Shown here: positions 25,298-33,124 of the stretch, piece by piece
Numbering within the stretch: position 1 is the first letter of the stretch
How the letters are laid out: every line of letters starts with the position of its first letter
Source of the DNA: Burkholderia sp. H160
GTDB lineage: Bacteria > Pseudomonadota > Gammaproteobacteria > Burkholderiales > Burkholderiaceae
DNA: 52,103 nucleotides
Assembly (NCBI GenBank): GCA_000173575.1
Contig: ABYL01000041.1
Coordinates: 1 to 52,103, forward strand
Direction of reading: 5' to 3'
Translations under genes and position numbers: made by a program
The notes under the pieces: model-generated
The model's database searches: none
Told to the model about the DNA's origin: nothing
What the model saw: only the letters and a program-made list of their open reading frames with translations

Positions 25298-25942
25298 GTG
25301 AACAAAATAAGAGTCGCTATTGCCGACGATCATCCATTCATTCTCCTCGGCGTCGAGCATCTTCTTCAGCCTTGTCCGGACATCCAGATCTGCTTCAAAA
25401 CTGAAAGCATTGGCCGCCTGGTCGAGCTGTTGGGTGAAGTGCCAGTTGACGTCCTTGTGTGCGATTACGAATTCGAAGGCGATCCGTATGCCGATGGTCT
25501 CAACCTTCTTGACCGGATTCGCCGTGTCGCTCCAGCCGTACGAGTTGTCTTTCTGAGCTCGCATTCTTCGGCACACATCATTTCAACTGCGCTCGATGCG
25601 GGGGTGGCCGGCTTCGTGGGTAAGGGGCCCGAGGGTTTCGTCAGCCTTACCACTGCCGTTCGTGCCGCCAATAATAAGAGTGTCTTTCTGCCCGATTCCA
25701 TTGCGAACAGAATGTTGTCGAAAACAGGACGTGCAGCGGAACGCAGATCTTCTCTCAATTTACTATCTGAAAAAGAGTCGACGGTCGTACGAATGATCTG
25801 CGATGGAATGTCGATCGGATCGATCGCCCAGCGGCTCAATCGCAGTCGGAAGACAGTTAGCAATCAGAAGAACGCTGGCATGAAGAAGCTTGGTGCCAAA
25901 AACGACGTCGAACTCGCCACGATCGTGCGCGAGTGGACCTGA
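25298..25942 (+). CDS. NarL/FixJ-type response regulator (LuxR HTH)
   Basis: 214 residues. Receiver domain 3-120 with acidic DD at 10-11, phosphoacceptor Asp56 (VLVCDYEF) and Lys109; LuxR-type helix-turn-helix at about 150-205 (LSEKESTVVRMICDGMSIGSIAQRLNRSRKTVSNQKNAGMKKLG). The start is GTG with GGGAG upstream. BvgA-like regulators of this kind are commonly encoded beside fimbrial operons with a hybrid kinase partner; a fimbrial stump follows at 26204 and a hybrid kinase stump at 27268, so the cognate kinase has probably been destroyed and this regulator may be an orphan. Confidence 0.9.
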   Translation: MNKIRVAIADDHPFILLGVEHLLQPCPDIQICFKTESIGRLVELLGEVPVDVLVCDYEFEGDPYADGLNLLDRIRRVAPAVRVVFLSSHSSAHIISTALDAGVAGFVGKGPEGFVSLTTAVRAANNKSVFLPDSIANRMLSKTGRAAERRSSLNLLSEKESTVVRMICDGMSIGSIAQRLNRSRKTVSNQKNAGMKKLGAKNDVELATIVREWT

Positions 25943-26203
25943 TCGTAACAATTGCCGACCTTCCCACGCGGAGTCTTCAGCTCTCGTTGCATCTTCTCCC
26001 ACGCTTATCGCTGATCCTGTTATCGGTCCGGTTCGAGAATCCGACATGTCTCTTCCGCGATGAGCCATGTGGTCCTTCATTTTGGGTATCGGCCCATTAA
26101 CAGTGATCCGCTTCAATGACATCATTCCTCTGCCTTGACGATCGCCGGAAACATCGGCTTTACAAGGGTTTGTCGTTTTGAAATAGAAACAGAGAGGATT
26201 CTG

Positions 26204-26440
26204 ATGAAAAAACAAGTCACGCAACTCATGATCGCGATGATGGGCCTGTCCGTCGCGCCGATGGTTTTCGCTCAAACCGCACCGGGCACGGGTAAGGTAA
26301 CGTTCAACGGCAAGCTGACCGACGACACCTGTGTGATCAAAGCGGGTGACGAGGACCAGACGGTCACGCTGCCTACTGTGTCTGCGAAGACGCTGCCTAC
26401 GGCTGGCACTGCCTACGGCTCCACGCCGTTCACCATTTCG
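26204..26440 (+). pseudogene. Type 1 fimbrial subunit, 5' part only
   Basis: About 79 codons: signal peptide (MKKQVTQLMIAMMGLSVAPMVFAQT) then the fimbrial start GKVTFNGKLTDDTCVIK with the first of the two conserved Cys, ending at TPFTIS. A complete FimA-like subunit has about 180 residues including the second Cys and the C-terminal beta-strand needed for donor-strand exchange. At 26440 the sequence switches to clpV in a different frame, so what is translated ends in an unrelated tail at about 26518. AGGA precedes the ATG. No chaperone or usher gene remains. Confidence 0.88.
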
Positions 26441-27252
26441 CGGGGCCGTCCGGCGTCGGCAAGACGGAAACCGCGCTCGCATTGGCCGAGGCGCTCTATG
26501 GCGGCGAGCAGAACCTGATCACGATCAACATGAGCGAGTACCAGGAGGCGCATACGGTGTCGGGACTCAAGGGCGCGCCGCCTGGCTATGTCGGTTACGG
26601 CGAGGGCGGCGTGCTGACCGAAGCGGTACGCCGGCGTCCGTACTCGGTCGTGCTGCTCGATGAAATCGAAAAGGCGCACGGCGATGTGCACGAAATGTTC
26701 TACCAGGTGCTCGACAAGGGCTACATGGAAGACGGCGATGGGCGCTATATCGATTTCCGCAATACGACAATCCTGATGACCAGCAATGTCGGCTCGGATC
26801 TGACCGCGAGCCTGTGCGCGGACGAAATGCTTGCGCCCGACGTGGATGGTCTGCGTTCGGCGCTCGCGCCGGCATTGCTTAAAGCTTTTCCGGCTGCATT
26901 CCTCGGGCGCGTGACGGTGGTGCCGTATCGTCCGCTGGGCTCGGAGTCGCTTGCCCAGATCGTGCACTTGCATCTCGATCGAGTGATCCGGCGCATGGTG
27001 GACAACAACCGCATCGCGCTGAGTTATGCGTCGGAGGTGGTCGACTACATCGTCGAGCGCTGCCTCGTGCAGGAGACGGGCGCACGCCTTTTGATCGGCT
27101 TTATCGAGCAGCACGTTCTGCCGCGTCTCGCAAGGCAGTGGCTCGATGCGTTTGCATCTAAAAGTGCGCTTACACATATGACGATCGAGGTGGCCGACCC
27201 GGCCGCGGCGCCTGCTGAGGCACTGGTGTTCCGGTCGTCCTGCCTGGCGTAA
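26441..27252 (+). pseudogene. clpV: T6SS ATPase ClpV, C-terminal part only
   Basis: Begins at the Walker A of the second AAA+ domain (GPSGVGKTETALALAE), continues with the type VI-specific ClpV sequence (NMSEYQEAHTVSGLKGAPPGYVGYGEGG, Walker B VVLLDEIEKAH, TSNVGSDLT) and runs to a normal stop. About 270 of roughly 880 residues remain; the N domain and first ATPase domain are gone. It has no start of its own and is out of frame with the fimbrial stump it is joined to. Full ClpV disassembles contracted TssB/TssC sheaths; no other T6SS gene is present here. Confidence 0.9.
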
Positions 27253-27267
27253 CCGGCGCGGGCCGGC

Positions 27268-27835
27268 TTACTCGTAAGTCAATTCGCGCTCCTGCGCATC
27301 GCGCAGATAAGCCGCGATATCGAAACCGCGGAGGCTCGCGAGCCCCGCGCGCTTGACCCGGTCTTCGAGCGGCGCGCAACGTTCGGCGAGCGCATATTGC
27401 CGGAACACGCCGAGCGCGCCACGCAGCGAATGCAGTTCCGCGAGGAGGTGTGGCGTGTCGGTGTCGTCCTGTGCGATGGCGATGGACGCGAGCGATTTGT
27501 CGAGAGACTCGACGAAGATCTGACGCAACCCAGCAGGCAGCGCGAGGCCGCCTAGCAGGCTATCGGTGTTTTCGTCGTTGGCCCGAGCGTCATCTCGCCC
27601 GCCTCGTTTTTCGAGAAATCGAGCACGTCGCTGATGATCGCGAGCAGTCCCTCCGACGACGCGCGGATCGTCGCGAGCCGGTCATGTTGCAGCGCGTCCA
27701 GCGACGATTGCGCGAGCAGCTCGAGGTTGCCGAGCACCGCGTTCAGCGGCGTGCGGATCTCGTGACTCATCGCGGCGAGGAACGCTGATTTCGCCGTGCT
27801 GGCCGCTCTGCGCGCAGGCGCGATAGCGCGCGGCC
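27268..27835 (-). pseudogene. Hybrid histidine kinase remnant (H-box joined to Hpt)
   Basis: Reading leftwards: a dimerisation/phosphoacceptor segment ([23 protein letters not shown] to [15 protein letters not shown], about 27585-27830), then a break at about 27585 with a frame change, then an Hpt C-terminus (LRQIFVESLDKS, phospho-His in LHSLRGALGVF, LRDAQERELTYE) ending at 27268. Missing are the periplasmic sensor, the HATPase and the receiver domain of a BvgS/EvgS-type kinase. The preserved ends in the right order show an internal deletion, not two different genes. It was probably the partner of the regulator at 25298. Confidence 0.85.
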
Positions 27836-28321
27836 AGATAAATAGGCCTGAGGCCCCGAAAAACTTGGAAATTTCGGACGAGTACGATTTTTGCAGGCTT
27901 CAGACTCGGTCCATGAAGATTCAGACAAGCAGGCAGACGCTTAATGGATGCATCCAAAACGCGTATTTTGGCTTGACTATTGCGCTGCAAAGGCGCTCGC
28001 TTTTGACATTGCTTTCGCCCATGCATGTTTAATGCAGTGCTGCGTGCTCGCGGCATCAGCGACAATTATCAATTGAACGGAATCCTTAAAAATTGCTCGC
28101 GTTACTTTACCGGGATAGTCTATAAAGACAAACAGGTCCGCATCATGCATTTGCCACCCGCGAAGTGAGGAAGATGTAGGAATGCGCGTAGGCAACCGAC
28201 GTGCGGTCATGGTAGATTTTCAGCGCTGCTGTGCTGATCGCATGCGCCATCCATAGCTGGCAAGCATAGTTCGAAATCCGTTAAGCCTTTCAATTGCAAC
28301 TGGACTGACTGGAGAACAACA
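27836..28321. other. Intergenic region
   Basis: About 480 bp, A/T-richer than the flanks, between the kinase remnant and the SHOCT-domain gene. No gene or clear RNA; it presumably contains the promoter of the SHOCT gene. Confidence 0.4.
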
Positions 28322-28705
28322 ATGCTTTTCTTTAATGATGGTTTCACATTCCCGAATTTTCTGGCCGACGTTTTTTCCATCTTCATCTTTATCCTGTGGT
28401 TCTGGCTGCTGATCACGGTGTCGAGCGACCTGTTCCGCCGTCATGATGTGTCCGGATGGGGCAAGGTTCTTTGGGTGATCTTCCTGATCGTCCTGCCGTA
28501 TATCGGCATCTTCGCGTATCTGCTCACGCAGCATCGCGGCATGGCGGAACGCGAACAGGCGCGGGCCAAGCAGATGCGCGAAGACCTGCGCAATGTGGTG
28601 GGCTTCAGTGTCGCCGACGAACTCGAAAAGCTCGACAAGCTGAAAGCGTCCGGTTCCATTTCCGACGAAGAGCACACGCGTCTGCGCGCCAAGCTCGTGC
28701 AGTAA
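28322..28705 (+). CDS. Membrane protein with PLDc_N-like and SHOCT domains
   Basis: 127 residues. Two transmembrane helices (about 12-33 and 47-67) separated by a short polar loop resemble the PLDc_N membrane domain (LPYIGIFAYLLTQHRGM). A cytoplasmic helical stretch (72-100) leads to a SHOCT motif at the C-terminus (LEKLDKLKASGSISDEEHTRLRAKLV). SHOCT tails are thought to mediate oligomerisation. GGAGAA lies 6 nt before the ATG. The downstream lipoprotein gene starts 95 bp later in the same direction. Confidence 0.85.
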   Translation: MLFFNDGFTFPNFLADVFSIFIFILWFWLLITVSSDLFRRHDVSGWGKVLWVIFLIVLPYIGIFAYLLTQHRGMAEREQARAKQMREDLRNVVGFSVADELEKLDKLKASGSISDEEHTRLRAKLVQ

Positions 28706-28800
28706 GGGGCAAGTGCCTGATTGCAGCCAGGTGCGGGCGCGCAGCCTGTCTCGCCTTGGCTTTGGCCTGATCGCGCGATCGAACGTAACGGGAGGAATCC

Positions 28801-29355
28801 ATGCTTATCCGCCTCGCCCACGTTCCGGACTCTGCCGCGAGAACCGTACGCGCGTCGCTGGTTTTGCGCCGCGCCGCGCTCACCGGTGTGACGGCGTTGA
28901 TGCTCGCGGCCTGCGCGCAACCGTGGGAGCAATTCCAGGCCGGCCAGGATCAATCGGCGATCATCGCCCGGATGGGTCCGCCGCGCGAAGTCTATGATTT
29001 GCCCGGAGGCGGGCGCCGGCTGATGTGGCCGACCCAGCCGATGGGCTCGACCACGGTTGCCGCGGACGTCGACGCCTCAGGCAAGATCGTGAGCGTGCGT
29101 CAGGTCTTGCAGCTGAACGAATTCAACCGCGCGGAAATCGGCAAATGGACGCGCGACGATGTGCTGACCAATTTCGGCCGCCCCGTGCAAACGCAGTTTT
29201 TCCGGCTCTCGCAACGCGAAGTCTGGTCGTATCGTTACACCGAAAACAACATCAACCACATGCTGTTCAATTTCGCATTCGACACCAGTGGCGTGTTGCG
29301 CGAGACGCAGCGCATGCCCGATCCATTGTTTGAGCGCAATTTGCGGCGGTTCTGA
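28801..29355 (+). CDS. BamE/SmpA-like outer-membrane lipoprotein
   Basis: 184 residues. A long basic N-terminus precedes the hydrophobic core and lipobox LMLAAC (about Cys38). The mature part has two repeats of the BamE-like pattern (SAIIARMGPPREVYDLPGGGRRLMW, then DDVLTNFGRPVQTQFFRLSQREVWSYRY). BamE itself assists beta-barrel assembly, but this is a diverged paralogue and not the core component. GGAGG precedes the ATG. Confidence 0.8.
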   Translation: MLIRLAHVPDSAARTVRASLVLRRAALTGVTALMLAACAQPWEQFQAGQDQSAIIARMGPPREVYDLPGGGRRLMWPTQPMGSTTVAADVDASGKIVSVRQVLQLNEFNRAEIGKWTRDDVLTNFGRPVQTQFFRLSQREVWSYRYTENNINHMLFNFAFDTSGVLRETQRMPDPLFERNLRRF

Positions 29356-29376
29356 GCGTCCTTTCCGTCGCGGTCG

Positions 29377-30963
29377 CTACAGCAACGATTCGATCGGCAT
29401 AACCGACAGCATCCACACGCCGAGCCGTCCGTACCACGTCGTGTTCGGTTCGGTATCGTGGCGGATCTGGACGTCGCCATTGGTCTCGATCCAGTACAGC
29501 TTGCCGTTTTCGTCGAGATGCACCGCGTACGCGACCTTCGGCAGCAGCGCGAGAAACTTGTTATCGACCCGCGTCGCGAGTTCGGGGCTGTCGATCACGA
29601 GGCCAAGCTCGGTATTCAGATGCGCGGAGCGCGGATCGAAGTTGAACGAGCCGACGAAAACCCGTTGGGAGTCCACAACGAAGGTCTTCGCATGCAAGCT
29701 CGACCCGGAGCTGCCGAACGGCCCAGGCGACTGTTCTTTCTTGTATGCAGCGCCCGCTACGCGCCGCAATTCGTACAGATGCACGTCGTTTTGCAGCAGC
29801 TCGACGCGCCGCCTCACATAACCGGAGTGCACGGCGACGACATCGGTCGCTTCGAGCGCGTTCGTCAACACGCGCACATCGACACCTTGGGCGGCGAGGC
29901 CGCTCAGATACTGCGTGCCCGCGCTCGCCGGGACAAAATACGGCGATACGAGGTCGAGCGACCGGGTCGGCTGGCCCATCACTTCGCGTAGCTGGTGGGA
30001 AATCAGCGCTTCTGGCGGCGCGTTGTTCAGACCTTTCGCGGGGTCGTCGCTGATCATCTCCGTTTTGGCCCAGTCCAACGGCAGCTTGTGGTCGAGCAGC
30101 TTCTGCACGACGCGCGAGCCGCGTAGCGCTTCCTTATAGGCCACGGCCGCGGGATCCTGCTCGATCGCGTGGGCGCTGCGCTCCAGCTCGGCCAGCTCAT
30201 CGACGCTCTGGTGCGGCAGGATCCGCTCGACCGGATACGCCGAGGCGCTGGCCCAGTAGCGGTCGAAATCGCGCGAGACGTCGGCCGCGGCCGGCCCGAT
30301 CGCGAGCACGTCGAGGTCGGCGAAGACGACGCCGTCGGTGGCATCGAAGTACTCGTCGCCGATGTTGCGGCCGCCGAGGATCGTCGCGGTGGCGTCGGCG
30401 GTCAGGGACTTGTTGTGCATGCGTCGGTTCGCGCGCGAAAAGTCGGTCACGAAGCCGAGGTATTTCGGGCTGCGCACAACGAACGGATTGAACAGGCGGA
30501 CCTCGATGTTCGGATGCGAGTTGAGCGCCGCAAGCGTCGAGTCGAGCGCGGAGGCGATGCCGAGATCGTCGAGCAGCAGCCGCACCCGCACGCCGCGGTC
30601 CGCCGCTTCATGGATCTGTTCGAGCAGCAGCGTGCCGGTCAGGTCGTCGCGCCAGATGTAGTACTGGATGTCGAGCGTGCGCTGCGCGGAACGGATCAGG
30701 TCCATGCGCGCGGCAAACGCGACATGCGCATCCGACAGCGGATAAATGCCCGCCAGCCCCGCGTGCGCGGCAAGCTCAGGCGCGACCGCACGACCGAGAT
30801 CCGTGGTGGCGGCCACCGCCGGCGACAACGCATGCGTTTCCTTGCGATCCTCGAGCGACGGTAACGCTGCGCAGCCGGCGAGCAGGATTGCGCAAAGCAG
30901 CGCGCAGAGCGCGCCGCTCCAGCGACGATGCAGGAACAACAGGCCGTGTGTCTGCGCTTGCAT
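29377..30963 (-). CDS. Phospholipase D / cardiolipin synthase-like lipoprotein
   Basis: About 528 residues. Signal peptide with lipobox (AILLAGC). Two HKD motifs of the phospholipase D superfamily are complete: HNKSLTAD...GGRNIGDEYFD in the first half and HAKTFVVD...GSFNFDPRS in the second. It cleaves or transfers phosphatidyl groups in the envelope (cardiolipin synthase C-like). I chose the ATG at 30963 because it gives a normal signal peptide length; an ATG at 31014 would add 17 residues; neither has a strong ribosome-binding site. Convergent with the preceding lipoprotein gene (21 bp between stops). Confidence 0.87.
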   Translation of the reverse strand: MQAQTHGLLFLHRRWSGALCALLCAILLAGCAALPSLEDRKETHALSPAVAATTDLGRAVAPELAAHAGLAGIYPLSDAHVAFAARMDLIRSAQRTLDIQYYIWRDDLTGTLLLEQIHEAADRGVRVRLLLDDLGIASALDSTLAALNSHPNIEVRLFNPFVVRSPKYLGFVTDFSRANRRMHNKSLTADATATILGGRNIGDEYFDATDGVVFADLDVLAIGPAAADVSRDFDRYWASASAYPVERILPHQSVDELAELERSAHAIEQDPAAVAYKEALRGSRVVQKLLDHKLPLDWAKTEMISDDPAKGLNNAPPEALISHQLREVMGQPTRSLDLVSPYFVPASAGTQYLSGLAAQGVDVRVLTNALEATDVVAVHSGYVRRRVELLQNDVHLYELRRVAGAAYKKEQSPGPFGSSGSSLHAKTFVVDSQRVFVGSFNFDPRSAHLNTELGLVIDSPELATRVDNKFLALLPKVAYAVHLDENGKLYWIETNGDVQIRHDTEPNTTWYGRLGVWMLSVMPIESLL

Positions 30964-31205
30964 GGCGTCCAGGTCTTCCTTTGGGTCGCGCACAATTTTG
31001 CACGCCGCTTGCATTGGTTGAGAAGAATACTATGAGCGCATGCCCATCGGTGCGCCGCCGGATGCTCTTGTTGCGCAAAGCGCTTTGTCCGATGATATGG
31101 CCAGGCTGCGCGAATTCGAACGGGGGTCAACCCGGCCGCGAACCGACCGGATGGGTCCCGTTCACGGCGCCTTCGCGCGTTTCGCCCATTCTGGAGTCGA
31201 GCAAC

Positions 31206-31994
31206 ATGAAGATCTCCCGTTTGCTGCTTGCCAGCGTGCTGCTTTTCGTGGTGGGCACCGCGCTGCAGATGATCTGGCCGCTTGCGCAGCCGGCCTCGTA
31301 TCACCACTTCGCCGATCAACGCTCGCTGGGGTCCCTGCACAATGCGTCGGACGTGCTGTCGAACGTCGTCATCCTGATCGCCGGCCTGCTCTGTCTCGGT
31401 TGGGTGAGGCGGCATGCGTCGAACCAGCCGGCGCAATTCCCCGGCATGGTCGTCGCTGCGTTCGGGCTGCTCTTGACCGCGTTCGGCTCGGCCTACTACC
31501 ACATGGCGCCGACCGATGCGACGCTGGTCTGGGATCGTCTGCCGATGACGATCGTGTTCGCCGGCATCCTCGCCATGCTATGGACGTCGTGGAGCGGACA
31601 GCGAGTCGGCTGGCCGCAGATGCTGATCATGGCCGTGGTGTCACCTGCCACGGTCGGCTACTGGCTCCTGTTCAACAGCCTGTGGCCCTACGCGATTCTT
31701 CAGTTTGGCGGGCTGATGCTGATCGTCGGCATGACGCTCACGCGCAAGGTGGACGGCGTGCTCGCGTGGACGCTCGTGATCGTCTTCTATGGCGTCGCGA
31801 AGATATTCGAAAGCCTCGATTGGCAGATATGGGAGCTGACGCATCACGTGATCGCCGGCCATGCGTTGAAGCACGTGGCGAGCGGTCTGGCCGGCGCGTC
31901 GATGATTCTGGTCGCGAACGCGGCGCCGCGTGCCGTCGCGGGCATCGCGCCGCGACGGCCGGGCGGCATCGGGCATTCGGGCACGCCGCGTTGA
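31206..31994 (+). CDS. Ceramidase-like (CREST superfamily) membrane protein
   Basis: 262 residues with about seven hydrophobic helices. The spaced polar motifs LHNASDVLSNVV, FGSAYYHMAPTD..LVWDRLPMT and HHVIAGHALKHVASG are those of the CREST family (alkaline ceramidase, PAQR, Per1), whose conserved His/Asp residues form a metal-dependent amide hydrolase site. The substrate in bacteria that lack ceramides is unknown. ATG chosen with GGAG 10 nt upstream; the frame remains open further upstream. The AI-2E transporter gene starts 18 bp after its stop. Confidence 0.85.
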   Translation: MKISRLLLASVLLFVVGTALQMIWPLAQPASYHHFADQRSLGSLHNASDVLSNVVILIAGLLCLGWVRRHASNQPAQFPGMVVAAFGLLLTAFGSAYYHMAPTDATLVWDRLPMTIVFAGILAMLWTSWSGQRVGWPQMLIMAVVSPATVGYWLLFNSLWPYAILQFGGLMLIVGMTLTRKVDGVLAWTLVIVFYGVAKIFESLDWQIWELTHHVIAGHALKHVASGLAGASMILVANAAPRAVAGIAPRRPGGIGHSGTPR

Positions 31995-32012
31995 AGCATG
32001 GAGCACTAACCA

Positions 32013-33086
32013 ATGACCGACAGATTGCAAGCGTCCGTGTACGTCGTGGTGCTGCTGCTGATTGTGGGCTGGGTGCTGTATATCGGCCGCGTGGTGTTCG
32101 TGCCGATCGTATTCGGCGGCATGGCGGTCTACGTGGTGGTCGACTTTACGCGGCTCCTGCAACGCATTCCGGTGATTGGCCCGCGACTGCCAAAGCAGTT
32201 GCGCTATGGACTCTCGATGTTCCTGATCGGCGCCGCGATCTTCTTCGCGATCGACATGCTCGTCGCGAACTATGACGCGCTCGTCGCACTCGCGCCGCGC
32301 TACCAGGACTCGGTCCTGCTGATGATCCACAAGATCTCGACGCTGCTGCATCTCGAGAGCGAGCCGACCTGGGAGTCGCTGCGGCGGAACATGCTCACCC
32401 AGCTGAACATTCAAGCGATGGTGACCGGCATGCTGGCATCGCTGTCATCGGTGATCATCGACCTCTTCGTGATCGTGCTGTACGCGAGTTTTCTGCTGGT
32501 CGAGCGCAGGACATTCGGCGACAAGTTGACGAACATGACCGCCAATTCGACCAACGCGGCACGGATCAGGGGTGTCGTCACCGATATCAACCGGCGCATT
32601 GGCGCTTATCTCGCGCTGAAGACGGTTCTCGGCGTGCTGCTCGGCGCAGTCTGCTGGCTCGCGATGCGCGCCGTCGGCCTCGAGTTCGCCGGGCTGTGGG
32701 CGATACTGACCGCGCTGCTCAACTATGTGCCCTACATCGGCTCGGTGCTCGCCGTCATGTTTCCGGTGCTGATGTCGGTGTTGCAGTTCGGCGACCTCAA
32801 TTCGATCCTGGTCGTGCTCGTGACGCTGAGCGCGATTCACTTCGTGATCGGCAACATCCTCGACCCGTATCTGACGGGCAACTCGCTGAACCTGAGCCCG
32901 TTCGCGATACTCGCGAGCATGGCGGTGTGGTCGGCGCTGTGGGGCGTGCCGGGCGCCTTTCTTGCGGTGCCGATCACCGTCAGCATGACGATCATCTTTT
33001 CCGAGTTCGAGATGACGCGGCCGCTTGCGGTGCTGCTGTCGAAGAACGGGCGGCTCACTTACGGCAAGTCCGAGCAGACCGCGTGA
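32013..33086 (+). CDS. AI-2E family transporter
   Basis: 357 residues with the membrane topology of this family: two N-terminal helices, a helix near 65-85, a soluble segment (90-140), then five C-terminal helices with LWAILTALLNYVPYIGSVLAV and DPYLTGNSLNLSPFAILAS, the family signatures. Named after E. coli TqsA, an autoinducer-2 exporter, but most members transport other or unknown solutes (some are Na+/H+ antiporters). Probably co-transcribed with the ceramidase-like gene. Confidence 0.9.
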   Translation: MTDRLQASVYVVVLLLIVGWVLYIGRVVFVPIVFGGMAVYVVVDFTRLLQRIPVIGPRLPKQLRYGLSMFLIGAAIFFAIDMLVANYDALVALAPRYQDSVLLMIHKISTLLHLESEPTWESLRRNMLTQLNIQAMVTGMLASLSSVIIDLFVIVLYASFLLVERRTFGDKLTNMTANSTNAARIRGVVTDINRRIGAYLALKTVLGVLLGAVCWLAMRAVGLEFAGLWAILTALLNYVPYIGSVLAVMFPVLMSVLQFGDLNSILVVLVTLSAIHFVIGNILDPYLTGNSLNLSPFAILASMAVWSALWGVPGAFLAVPITVSMTIIFSEFEMTRPLAVLLSKNGRLTYGKSEQTA

Positions 33087-33124
33087 AGCGGCTGCCGCGG
33101 CGAACGCGCCGATCCACCTGGCGC

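Noticed and set aside
26413-27177. 254-codon minus-strand frame opposite the clpV fragment
   Set aside because: Shadow of a recognisable AAA+ domain on the plus strand; no features of its own.
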